Shown piece after piece: positions 14,940-23,093 of a DNA stretch of 30,005 bases (position 1 is its first letter; every line of letters starts with the position of its first letter). This stretch comes from CAYWTX01 sp964461295. Lineage in GTDB: Bacteria; Planctomycetota; Phycisphaerae; SM23-33. Under the pieces are notes generated by a model. The model was not told where the DNA came from. It saw only the letters and a list, made by a program, of their open reading frames with translations, and searched no databases. A program made the translations under genes and the position numbers. The stretch lies in the NCBI GenBank assembly GCA_964461295.1, contig CAYWTX010000700.1, forward strand, positions 1 through 30,005, written 5' to 3'.

Positions 14940-16667
14940 ATGACACTGTCCAGACCCCTGTGGCTGTTGGCGCTGGCCTTGGTGGGCGCCGCGGCGGCGT
15001 GGGCGCTCTGGCGGCCCAGCCGCCAGGTCGTAGACGTCGGCAGCCTCGCCCTGTGGCAAGAGGCGCTGGAATCGCTGGGCCCGTCGGCCCGCCGGCGCAC
15101 CCGCCGCGTCACGGCCAGTTGGCTGCTCCTGCTGGCCGGGGCCGCCGCCGCAACGTTCGCCCTGGCCCGTCCGGCCATCGACACCGCACAGCCCGCCCGC
15201 CACATCGCGCTGGAGGTCCATCCCGCGGCCGAACTGGCCGGCGACGCCGGCGCTCGCGAACTTCGCGCCGCCGCCGACGCATTCCTGCGCCGGCTCTCCC
15301 CGGCCGACCGCGTCCAACTCTTGCGTCCCTCCGCCGCCGGCGGGGCGACCGCGTGGCTGTCGCCGGCCGAGGCCGCCGCCGAACTTGCCCGTACGCCGTC
15401 GCTGCCGGTGCCGGCCGACCAGCTCACGCTGCCGCCTGCCGATCCGCGGGCACAGCAGGTGGTGCGGCTGGCGCCGGCAGGCCTGAACCTGCCCGGCGGC
15501 CCGCACACCGTCACGGTGGAACTCCCGACCGCCCTGCCGCCGGTTACTGTGGCGGAGTTCGGCGCGGCCGAATTCGCCGGCGGGCGAGTGCAGTTCTTCG
15601 TGGCCGCCACGAACGGCGGCCCCGCCGCGTGGTCAGGCACGCTCGCCATCGGCACGCTGGAACCCAACGCGTCGGGCCCGTGGCGCACCTCGGCCGTGCC
15701 GCTCACCGTCCCGCCGGGCGGTCGCGTGAGCATCGTACGCGATCTGCCCCCCTCGGCTGCCATCACGGCCGCCCCAGCCGGCGGCGCCTCGCCGCTGGGC
15801 GGCGCGTTTCTCGTCCGCCGTTCGCCGGTTCGGCGAAGGGTCGCCCTCACCGGCCCCGACGAGCCCCTGCTCCGCCGCTACGTCGCCGCCGACGACACGC
15901 TGCAACTGGTCGCCTCACCGCCCGAGGCCGACCTCGTCATCGCCAACCGCACCACCCCGCCGCCAGAGGGCCCCGCGCTGGTCATCGACCCGCCGCGCCC
16001 CCCGCCGCCATGGCGGTTCGCCCCACCGCTGACCGCCGTGACGCTGACGCCCGCCTCCGCCGCCGATGACCCGGTCATGAAGGGCGTCGCGCTGGAAGCA
16101 ATCGCCGTGCGGCGCGTGCAGCCGTGGACGGCCGCGGCTGACTCCGGCGCGAGCCCAACCATGAAGGTACTGGCTTCGCTGCCGCGGGGCGCGGTGCTGC
16201 TGCGGAGCGACGGCGACGCCGCCCCACGCCGCGTGTACGTCACGTTCGAGCTCAGCGGCGACAACACCAACCTGGCCGTGTCGCCGTCGCTGGTGGCCCT
16301 TCTGGCCGGGGCGGTGCGATGGCTCGCGCCGGGCGCGGCGGCCAAACCCCTGTACGCGTTCACGCGGCCGCAGGACTGCGTCGGCGCCGCCCGCTGGCAG
16401 CGGTTGGCCGGCGACGGCCCCGCCCCCCCCGCCGCGCCAGGGCCCCTGCCTTGGCCGGGCATCTACCGCGATGAGGCCGGCGCGCTGCACGCCGTCGCCG
16501 CCGACGGCTTGCGGGGCGCCCAACCCAAGCTGCCGCCCGCCCAGGCCGTCGCCGCCATCGCCCTTCCGCAGCCCCGCACGGAAACCGCCGCCGTCCAACT
16601 CTGGTTCCACCTCCTGGCGGCGGCAATGCTGTTCTGGATGATCGGATGGGCGATGAGAGTGAAGTAG
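14940..16667 (+). CDS. BatA-like membrane protein with degenerate von Willebrand A domain
   Basis: 575 residues from the ATG at 14940; the frame is open further upstream (to 14190) but that part is antisense to the methylase. Two N-terminal membrane segments (about 6-25 and 62-81) match the Aerotolerance regulator N-terminal (BatA) domain, with one more at the C-terminus (about 551-571). The region after the second segment (RHIALEVHPAAELAGDAGARELRAAADAFLRRLSPADRVQLL) aligns with the start of a vWA domain, but the metal-site DxSxS motif is missing. The long central part is Ala/Pro-rich with likely beta-sandwich segments. In Planctomycetes such genes usually stand in a MoxR-DUF58-BatA cluster; none of those partners is here. 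GC content is extreme even for this window. Confidence 0.7.
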   Translation: MTLSRPLWLLALALVGAAAAWALWRPSRQVVDVGSLALWQEALESLGPSARRRTRRVTASWLLLLAGAAAATFALARPAIDTAQPARHIALEVHPAAELAGDAGARELRAAADAFLRRLSPADRVQLLRPSAAGGATAWLSPAEAAAELARTPSLPVPADQLTLPPADPRAQQVVRLAPAGLNLPGGPHTVTVELPTALPPVTVAEFGAAEFAGGRVQFFVAATNGGPAAWSGTLAIGTLEPNASGPWRTSAVPLTVPPGGRVSIVRDLPPSAAITAAPAGGASPLGGAFLVRRSPVRRRVALTGPDEPLLRRYVAADDTLQLVASPPEADLVIANRTTPPPEGPALVIDPPRPPPPWRFAPPLTAVTLTPASAADDPVMKGVALEAIAVRRVQPWTAAADSGASPTMKVLASLPRGAVLLRSDGDAAPRRVYVTFELSGDNTNLAVSPSLVALLAGAVRWLAPGAAAKPLYAFTRPQDCVGAARWQRLAGDGPAPPAAPGPLPWPGIYRDEAGALHAVAADGLRGAQPKLPPAQAVAAIALPQPRTETAAVQLWFHLLAAAMLFWMIGWAMRVK

Positions 16668-16738
16668 CGAAGGCAGGACGCCGCGGCCACAACGGGCCGG
16701 GGCTTGGATGGGAGAGACACTTGAGACAGATTCCAGCA

Positions 16739-17938
16739 ATGCCCTTGTCGCTTCTCGCGATCACGTCGCTGGCACTGTGTACCGAGGGAACCAAGCTCAC
16801 CGCCACCGGCGACTTCCCCGGCGGAGCAGCCGAGGTCGTCAAGATCGACGACGCGGCCGGCAGCGTCCGCTTCCGCGTCCCTAAGCGCAACGGCTGGAAA
16901 GCCTGGTGGTACGTGCGCGTCGGAGGCATCACGCCGGGGCAAACTCTCCGCTTGGAACTGGAGAAGTCGGGCGCTGCCTGCGCTGCCGGCCGGGCCGTGT
17001 ACAGCCTCGACGGCCGAGGTTGGCACTTCACTGGTCCCGCCCAGGGCGATGCCGATGCCAGAGACGTCTCCGTCTACCGCCAGCGGATCGACGGCAGTTC
17101 GGCCGCCTTCGCCTGGTACGTCCCGTACCTGCCCTCCGACGCCAACCAGGCCGCCGACGCGGCCTGTCGCCGCTGCCCGCGGGCGTCGCGCCTGGAACTG
17201 TGCCGTAGCGAAGACGCCCACGCCGTTGTCGGCATCCGCTTCGGCGACCCCAACTCGAGACTGCCGGCCGTGTGGGTCCAGGGCCGCCAGCACGCCTGGG
17301 AGTTGGGCGGGAGTTGGACGGCCCAGGGGCTGATCGACTGGCTCAGCGGCGAGGAGAAGGAAGCGAAAGCCCTTCGCTCCGCGGCGTGCGTGACCGTCGT
17401 GCCCGTCATGGATGCCGACGGCGCCTACCGGGGCGAAGGCGGCAAGGACCGCCGCCCGCACGACCACAACCGTGACTGGACGGACAAGCCGCACTGGAGA
17501 TCCGTCGCCGCCGCCCAGGCGGAGCTGAAGAAGTTCGAGGCGGCGGGTCGCCTGGCGCTGTTCCTGGACCTGCACGACCCCGGGTGGGGCGCCAAGGCGT
17601 CGGAGTTCTGGTGCTCGGAGTTGGACAAGCAGTCTGAGCGCCGACGCGTCGCCACGACGGCCTTCTTCAAGTGCCTCCAGGCCCAGTGCCCACCCGGCGA
17701 CACGACGGTCTGGCCGATCGCGGGCCCGAAACAGCCGGGGTATCTCGTCGGCCTGCCAGCCTCCGGCAACTGGGTGCGCGCGAACACGCGGCCGGAGGTC
17801 GTGGCGGGGACGATCGAGATTCCGGTGTCCCCACCGTCAGGTTTTGTCGGCGACCCGCCCGGGCCGCACCTGGAACTGGGCCGCCGGCTCGGCCTGGCCA
17901 TCGAGCGATACCTGGCGAGCCGGCCGGGGCAAGACTGA
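16739..17938 (+). CDS. M14-family zinc carboxypeptidase-like protein
   Basis: 399 residues from the ATG at 16739; the ribosome site is weak and the start uncertain, but a short hydrophobic N-terminus (PLSLLAITSLALC) suggests export. Residues about 30-150 form a beta-sandwich like the N-domain of cytosolic-carboxypeptidase (CCP) type M14 enzymes (WYVRVGGI..., AWYVPYLPSD). The catalytic domain shows the zinc ligands H185-x2-E188 in GRQHAWE, substrate-binding N244-R245 in HDHNRDW, the third ligand H279 in LFLDLHDPG, and a candidate catalytic Glu360 in GTIEIPV. All required residues seem present. The usual HPGE is HAWE here. It would release C-terminal residues from peptides, though some homologues have other substrates. 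It follows the BatA-like gene by about 70 bp. Confidence 0.8.
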   Translation: MPLSLLAITSLALCTEGTKLTATGDFPGGAAEVVKIDDAAGSVRFRVPKRNGWKAWWYVRVGGITPGQTLRLELEKSGAACAAGRAVYSLDGRGWHFTGPAQGDADARDVSVYRQRIDGSSAAFAWYVPYLPSDANQAADAACRRCPRASRLELCRSEDAHAVVGIRFGDPNSRLPAVWVQGRQHAWELGGSWTAQGLIDWLSGEEKEAKALRSAACVTVVPVMDADGAYRGEGGKDRRPHDHNRDWTDKPHWRSVAAAQAELKKFEAAGRLALFLDLHDPGWGAKASEFWCSELDKQSERRRVATTAFFKCLQAQCPPGDTTVWPIAGPKQPGYLVGLPASGNWVRANTRPEVVAGTIEIPVSPPSGFVGDPPGPHLELGRRLGLAIERYLASRPGQD

Positions 17939-18382
17939 GAGCCTGTGAGAGGATTGCATCTCCCGGGTTTGCCCGCGCTGGAGGCTTTCTGTCGCCCCTT
18001 CATCGCCTCTCGCCTACTCCATTGTCTACCGGGGGCTTACGCCCTCGGCCAAATCCTGATCGCCCCTTCCGGGCGAAGAGGGACAGGGCCGCTTCCGCAG
18101 TTCTTCCACAAGCTCTGACGGCCTTCGTGCGCCAACGAAGCCATAGAGGCACCTTCACGACGCGGCCCGGTCTGGCATCGCCCGGCACACGGGAAAGGCC
18201 GATGAACCAGAGTTCTTGCCGTATTTCCGATTTTGTCCTTATCCCGGAGCGGCGGCCAACCCGATGCTATCAGTGGACAGGATCAGCTTTGCCTCGTCCA
18301 GCATCGCCGCAGACCAAGGGCGGGGCAAAGGCTGCCAAGTCGACGCCCTTCTGGGATGAGCGGCGAAAATGGAGTACGCTGC
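17939..18382. other. Intergenic region with dispersed hairpin repeats
   Basis: A 444-bp gap with no gene I can support. It contains an imperfect hairpin CCGGGGGC-ttac-GCCCTCGG at 18029-18048 and a second hairpin CGCCC-cttcc-GGGCG at 18061-18075. This arrangement resembles the planctomycete intergenic repeat built around 'GGGGGCTTACGCCC' and 'CGCCCCTTCGGGGCG'. A frame open through 18233-18382 has no domain and is an artificial extension of the response regulator. Confidence 0.5.
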
Positions 18383-18805
18383 ATGGCCAGGGTCCTTGTC
18401 GTCGACGATGACGAGCAGGTCTGCCGTCTGCTTCGCGTGGTGTTGGAGAAGAACGGCCACGAGGTCCAGGACGCCCCCGACGGCGCGCGGGCCGAGGCGC
18501 TCTGCCGCGAATGCCCGCCCGACGTCATCATCATGGACCTCGTCATGCCCAACAAGGAAGGGATCGAGACCATCCGCGACCTCCAGCGCGACTGCCCCTG
18601 GATCCCCATCATCGCCATCAGCGGCGGCGGGTGCGGCTCCGCCCAGACCTACCTGACCCTCGCCGAGCGGCTCGGAGCCCGATGCGGACTCGCCAAGCCC
18701 TTCGGCGCCGGGGAGCTGCTCAACGCCGTGGACCAGGCGCTCGCAGCCCCCGTCTCGGCCGCCGCAGGCACGCCGCCGCCGCTGCCGCCAGCATCAGCCC
18801 GGTGA
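18383..18805 (+). CDS. Single-domain response regulator (CheY-like receiver)
   Basis: 140 residues; the ATG at 18383 has GGAG at 18371-18374, 8 bases upstream. The receiver domain is complete: acidic pair Asp8-Asp9, phospho-acceptor Asp52 in VIIMDLVMPN, Ser80 in IIAIS and Lys105 in LAKPF. There is no output domain, so it must act through a partner or as a phosphate sink. No histidine kinase is nearby. The last 28 or so residues (a Pro/Ala-rich tail, APVSAAAGTPPPLPPASAR) lie antisense to the end of the FG-GAP protein gene; the receiver core ends near residue 122. The regulated process cannot be told from its neighbours. Confidence 0.88.
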   Translation: MARVLVVDDDEQVCRLLRVVLEKNGHEVQDAPDGARAEALCRECPPDVIIMDLVMPNKEGIETIRDLQRDCPWIPIIAISGGGCGSAQTYLTLAERLGARCGLAKPFGAGELLNAVDQALAAPVSAAAGTPPPLPPASAR

Positions 18806-20813
18806 GCGGCTCGGGCAACTGCGCCGTGAACGGCACGTCCGCCCCCGCCAAGCCGCCCATCGCACTAGTCGCCGGGATCATCGTCTCCCGCCCGTAGTTC
18901 GCCCACAGCGTCGCGTAGTCGGCCGCGTCAACGCGCCGGTCGCCGTTGAAATCGCCGTCGGCCCAGTCCGCCGCAGTCGCGCCGAAGCTCATCCGCAGCG
19001 CGAAGTAGTCGCCCCAGCCCACCTCGCCGCTCAGGTCGGCGTCGCCGAGGAAGAACTCCTTCGGCGCCCCGCCGTTGCGGTAGTACAGCCGCCAGAGGCC
19101 CGGTTCCAGCCTCGCGCCCGGCTCCAGGACCAGCTCGTCCACGTACACGGCTTCGTTCGCCGCGCCGTCGGAACGGTTGTCGAACAGATCCACCAGCCGC
19201 ACCACGGCACCGGAGGCGATCTCCAGCCGGGCGATGGCCATGCCGTCGTTCCATGCATCGGCAGCCGCACCGGCATCGATGCACGTCGCCTCCAACCGCT
19301 GCTCGCCGCCGACGCACTCGAAGCGAATCGTCGCGCCGCGGAAGTCGAACCGCTCGCACGCGCTCGAACTCACCGTCAGGCTACCCGCCAAACGCAGCAC
19401 GGCGCCGTCGGCGACCTCCAGCCCCCCGCCGCCGGCAACCAGCAGGTCCCGCGCCGCCGCCTGCCCGCCCACCTGCGCCACCCGCGCGATCCCGCCGTTG
19501 TCGATCCGGGCGTCCCTGGCGGCATCGGGCAGGCCGGCCGACCAGTTGCCCGCATCCGACCACGCCGCCGTCTGCTGCGCCGGCCCCCGCCAGACCGTCG
19601 CGGCGTCGCTGACGAACACGCCCGCCTTGCCGGCGGCCGCTTCCGATCCGGGTGCCCCGGCCGCCAACACCTCGCCGCACAGCGAGACCGCCGAGCCCAA
19701 CTCCTCACTGGCCGCCGGGGCCGACGTCCAGAGGCCGGCCGCCAACTCCCACCCCGACGCGCCCTGCCGATACAAATACGCCGCTCCCGAGTCCGTTTGC
19801 CCACCCACGTCGGCCCCCGGGGCGCCGACGGCGATCCGCCCGCCGTCCAGCGCCAGGCCCGAACCGAAGCTGTCGTTACCGCCGCCGGGGTTCGATATCT
19901 TCGCCGTCTGTTGCCACTGGCCGGCGTTCTCAAAGACGTATACGGCCCCGCCGTCGCCCGCGCCCGGCGCGGCCACGGCGATCCTCGTGCCCTCCACCGC
20001 CACGCGCATGCCGAACTTCGCCGACTTCGCCGGATCGGCCGCCTCCAACAGTTCCTGGCTCCACCCGCCGCCAACCTGGGTGAAGACAAACACCGCGCCG
20101 GCATCAACGACCCCGCCGCTGTCGCGGAACCTCGCGCCGGCGACCACTCGCGAACCGCTCATCGCCACGTTGCGGCCCAGGCCGTCGCCCGGGGCCCCGT
20201 TGGCCGCCGTTAGCTTCTGCGTCTGCGCCCAGTCGCTGCCGTTGCGGTCAAACACGTACACGGCGCCTTTCGGGGCCGTCCCGCCCGGGTCCGCATAGGC
20301 CCCCACCGCGATTCGCTCGCCCTCGATCGCCACGCTGCTGCCGAACTGGGCGCCCGCGGCGCGGTCCCCCGCCATGATCTTGCCGATCTGGGCCCAGCCC
20401 TGGCCACCCAACTGGAAGACGTAGGCCGAGCCTTTGTCGCTGTCGTCGCCCCACGCCCCCACGACGGCCACGCCGTTGCCGATGGCCACGCTCTTGCCGA
20501 ACTCGTCGCCGCCGGCGGCGTCAGAGGCCGTCAGCCTGCCCTGCTGCGTCCAGTCGCCGCCCGTGTAGCGGAACGCGTACACGGCGCCGCTGTCCATTGC
20601 CGGCCCGTCTTCATACGGTGCCCCCACCAACAGCCACTGCCCGTCCGTAGCGATCGATTCCCCGAAGCTCGCGCCCGCCTGCGGCTGCGCCGGCCCCACC
20701 CACGCCTGCTGGGTCCACTGCGCCTCGGCCGTGCCGGCCGCTAACGCCAGCAACGCGCAGGCCACCACCACAGCCCCGAACAGGTGAAACTCGAGTGCAA
20801 ACCGCCTGGACAC
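18720..20813 (-). CDS. Secreted FG-GAP beta-propeller protein with dockerin and PEP-CTERM sorting signal
   Basis: 697 residues from a GTG at 20813, chosen because AGGAG lies 8 bases upstream; a TTG at 20831 has none. A signal peptide is followed by seven FG-GAP repeats (cores such as ASFGESIA, DEFGKSVA, AQFGSSVA), enough for one seven-bladed propeller. Next come a region of beta-helix-like repeats and an atypical dockerin/EF-hand pair at about 591-644 (DADLSGEVGWGDYFALRMSF and DFNGDRRVDAADYATLWANYG). The C-terminus carries a PEP-CTERM-like signal: PEP at 667-669, a hydrophobic stretch LTGLMLAAAAAACL, then an Arg-rich end. It is probably processed by an exosortase and displayed on the surface or released. 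Its 3' end overlaps the response regulator gene on the other strand by 86 bp. Confidence 0.85.
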   Translation of the reverse strand: MSRRFALEFHLFGAVVVACALLALAAGTAEAQWTQQAWVGPAQPQAGASFGESIATDGQWLLVGAPYEDGPAMDSGAVYAFRYTGGDWTQQGRLTASDAAGGDEFGKSVAIGNGVAVVGAWGDDSDKGSAYVFQLGGQGWAQIGKIMAGDRAAGAQFGSSVAIEGERIAVGAYADPGGTAPKGAVYVFDRNGSDWAQTQKLTAANGAPGDGLGRNVAMSGSRVVAGARFRDSGGVVDAGAVFVFTQVGGGWSQELLEAADPAKSAKFGMRVAVEGTRIAVAAPGAGDGGAVYVFENAGQWQQTAKISNPGGGNDSFGSGLALDGGRIAVGAPGADVGGQTDSGAAYLYRQGASGWELAAGLWTSAPAASEELGSAVSLCGEVLAAGAPGSEAAAGKAGVFVSDAATVWRGPAQQTAAWSDAGNWSAGLPDAARDARIDNGGIARVAQVGGQAAARDLLVAGGGGLEVADGAVLRLAGSLTVSSSACERFDFRGATIRFECVGGEQRLEATCIDAGAAADAWNDGMAIARLEIASGAVVRLVDLFDNRSDGAANEAVYVDELVLEPGARLEPGLWRLYYRNGGAPKEFFLGDADLSGEVGWGDYFALRMSFGATAADWADGDFNGDRRVDAADYATLWANYGRETMIPATSAMGGLAGADVPFTAQLPEPLTGLMLAAAAAACLRRPRRGLRAPGPRR

Positions 20814-20871
20814 AGCGCCGGCTCCTGGCAACTCGGTGCGGAGGTCAACCGTCGCGACTCACTTGTCGAGC

Positions 20872-20899
20872 ATTCTACCGAACGCTTTGTATATGTGAA
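20872..20899 (-). promoter_or_regulatory. Sigma-70-like promoter for the FG-GAP protein gene
   Basis: Read on the - strand, TTCACA (20899-20894) and TAGAAT (20877-20872) each match five of six consensus bases and are 16 bp apart. They lie about 60 bp upstream of the GTG start at 20813, inside the 195-bp gap before the permease gene. Confidence 0.5.
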
Positions 20900-21008
20900 C
20901 CCCGAATCGGAAGCGATGGAACTCGCGGTGCGGGCGCGGCCAGGCCGCCAGCGAAATCCGATGCAGGAGATCCGCCCTCGCACACGACATCCGACGATCG
21001 GCGATTCC

Positions 21009-21953
21009 TCATGACGTGGCGGCCAGCACCGCCGCCAGCGCCGGCAGCGACAGCACCGTCGAGACCGCCACCGCGTCGGCTGAGAGACGCTCGTCGCCCC
21101 CAAGCTGCCCCGCCATCACGTACGACATCACCGCCGTGGGGCAGGCCAGGTAGATCATCGCGATCCGCATCTCGACGGCAGGCAGACCCGCCAACGCCCC
21201 GATCGCCAGCCCCGCCAACGGCCCGGCCCCCACCTTGATCAGCGACGCCGCCGTCGCCTGCGCCAGCCCGGCGCGGTGCGGCCACTGTAGCGACGCCCCC
21301 GCGCCCAACAGCGCCAGCGGCAGCGACATCTGTCCCAGTGCCTCCAGCGTCCTCTTGCCCGCCGCCGGAATCGCCGGGCCCCACGCCGCCCACGCCAGCC
21401 CGGCCGCGCAAGCCAGCAGCAGCGGATTCAGAGCCACCGTCGCCGCCATCCGCCCCGCCTGCCCGAGCCGCCCCTCCCCCGCCGGTTGCCTGCCCGCCAG
21501 CAGCACCACCACCGCCGCCACGTTGTATAGAGGGATCAGCGGGCCCAGCGCCACCGCCGCCACCGACTCCGGGCGCCCGGCCTCGCCGGCCTCCGCGCCG
21601 CCCAGCGAGAACAGAATGACCGGCAGGCCGATGTACGCCAGGTTCCCGCGGTACGCCGCCTGGACGAACGAGCCCACCGACGGACGCGACACACGCATCG
21701 CATACGCCACGGCGTACCCGATGGCGATGCACGCCACCATCCCGCCGATGAGCACGCCCGACAGCGCAGCGGCCGAGCCACCGTGAATCTGCGCGGTGGC
21801 CGTTTTGAGAAACAGTAAGGCCGGCAGGCCGATCCAATACACCAACCGGTTGGTCTGGCGAAACAGTTCCTGCGGCGCGAACCCCGTCCGCCGCAGCGCG
21901 ACGCCCAGCAGCAGCAGCAGGAAGATCGGAGCGATGGTGTTCAGTACGTGCAT
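21009..21953 (-). CDS. AEC (auxin efflux carrier) family permease
   Basis: 314 residues from the ATG at 21953 (an in-frame start at 21998 adds 15 non-hydrophobic residues and is less likely). The protein is almost wholly hydrophobic, with about ten membrane segments. It has typical AEC features: an N-terminal APIFLLLLLGVALRR, a conserved Asn-rich stretch (AAYRGNLAYIGLPVILF) and the C-terminal half repeat (LGQMSLPLALLGAGASL). Family members export auxin in plants or carry malate and other organic acids in bacteria. The substrate here cannot be told from sequence or context. The ribosome site is weak. It lies between the FG-GAP gene and a gene of unknown role, without clear operon links. Confidence 0.88.
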   Translation of the reverse strand: MHVLNTIAPIFLLLLLGVALRRTGFAPQELFRQTNRLVYWIGLPALLFLKTATAQIHGGSAAALSGVLIGGMVACIAIGYAVAYAMRVSRPSVGSFVQAAYRGNLAYIGLPVILFSLGGAEAGEAGRPESVAAVALGPLIPLYNVAAVVVLLAGRQPAGEGRLGQAGRMAATVALNPLLLACAAGLAWAAWGPAIPAAGKRTLEALGQMSLPLALLGAGASLQWPHRAGLAQATAASLIKVGAGPLAGLAIGALAGLPAVEMRIAMIYLACPTAVMSYVMAGQLGGDERLSADAVAVSTVLSLPALAAVLAATS

Positions 21954-22141
21954 CGGTTTCGCTTGCGGTGAGCAGACACCACAAATGACGCGAATCAAGA
22001 ACGAATCACACGAAGGAGAAACTGGTCAGGCTGAGAAACTTGCCCGAACTTCAGGCATGAACCAATCAGTTGCTCCTCTTATTCGTGTAACTAGTTCCTA
22101 GTTCGCGCAATCCGTGGTCTCTCGCACACGATCGCGGGGAA

Positions 22142-22984
22142 TCACCCGGTTATGGATTTCTTGCTCCGCGTCGTCTGCAGCTCCGTCGTGAGCGGGCGGT
22201 TGTCCAGGATCGACCACGAGATGTCGAGCACCTCGCGGGCCTCGTCGTCGGACATCGTGCCCACGCACACCATGTCCTTGGGACGGATCGTCGCCCAGGC
22301 GAAGCCCAGCCCCACCAGCGGAGGAAGCCTTCCCGCCGCCATCGGCTTGATCGTGATCACCGGCTTGGCGGCGTTCTGGATCAGCCGATGCACCCAGTCG
22401 ATCTCGATCTGCATCAGAAAGCCCGCGGCGTTGTAGATCTGGATGTACGTCGCGACGTCCAGGCCGGTCTCGTCGGCGTACTTGACGGCCTCTGGCACGT
22501 GCGTGCTCAGGCCAGGGACCATGCCTCGATCGCGGATCATGCGGCAGAAGCGGTCCATCCGCCGGATGCGCCGTACCGTCTTGTCCGTCATCGCGTCTGT
22601 CGTCGACTGGTGCGGCATGCAGATATCCGTCCCGATCTTCTTGAACGCATCCAGGATCTTCGCCGACTCCGCCCGCCCGCTGTCGGCGCCCTTGTACACC
22701 AGCCCCGGCGTGCCGATCCGAACCATCTTGCGCCCGACGCGGTTCTCCGCGTCCTGGATGGCCTCGTCCAGGTGCGGCGACTCCGGCCGCACGCCCAGCA
22801 CGGCATCCACGCCGTCACGAAGGAAGACCTCGAGGATCTTCGCCAGTCGCTTGCGGTTCTGGAGCGTCTTGATGAACTTGTCTCGCGACGCCGTCTGGTG
22901 CGACCAACCGAGGAACCAGTTGGTGCCCACGATCATCCGAGAAAGCCCAATGTGCTCGATCTGCGTACGGGGGAATTCACGCAT
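22142..22984 (-). CDS. Conserved protein, probably TIM-barrel (aldo/keto reductase-like)
   Basis: 280 residues; the ATG at 22984 is preceded by GAAAGGAAG at a good distance. The N-terminal LSRMIVGTNWFLGWSHQTASRD, a central GLSTHVPEAVKYADETGLDV, and the C-terminal MVCVGTMSDDEAREVLDIS suggest a TIM barrel that ends like the aldo/keto reductases. There is no obvious Asp-Tyr-Lys-His tetrad and no signal peptide. I think it belongs to a conserved planctomycete family without an assigned function. The segment KPVITIKPMAAGRLPP could be a barrel strand with the active-site Lys. It lies 109 bp downstream of carA on the same strand, which does not by itself imply a link to carbamoyl phosphate. Confidence 0.6.
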   Translation of the reverse strand: MREFPRTQIEHIGLSRMIVGTNWFLGWSHQTASRDKFIKTLQNRKRLAKILEVFLRDGVDAVLGVRPESPHLDEAIQDAENRVGRKMVRIGTPGLVYKGADSGRAESAKILDAFKKIGTDICMPHQSTTDAMTDKTVRRIRRMDRFCRMIRDRGMVPGLSTHVPEAVKYADETGLDVATYIQIYNAAGFLMQIEIDWVHRLIQNAAKPVITIKPMAAGRLPPLVGLGFAWATIRPKDMVCVGTMSDDEAREVLDISWSILDNRPLTTELQTTRSKKSITG

Positions 22985-23038
22985 CGCCCGACTTCCTTTC
23001 AAGTAAACCTTGCCGCCTGCCGAACAGGCAGAGAATCC

Positions 23039-23065
23039 GTCGGATCAGACCGATCAGTCGGATCC
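23039..23065. repeat. Three tandem 9-bp repeats
   Basis: GTCGGATCA, GACCGATCA and GTCGGATCC follow one another at 23039-23065 in the gap between carA and the next gene. Similar GATC-rich 9-mers form short tandem arrays between genes in related genomes (recollection only). They may be a degenerate intergenic repeat rather than a regulatory site. Confidence 0.5.
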
Positions 23066-23093
23066 TCCTTGGCACGCTCGCGTTTGCCGTGCT

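Noticed and set aside
21954..22141. A regulatory element or small gene in the gap between the permease and the TIM-barrel-like gene
   Set aside because: Only AT-richer text resembling generic intergenic filler; no ORF, clear hairpin or promoter pair.
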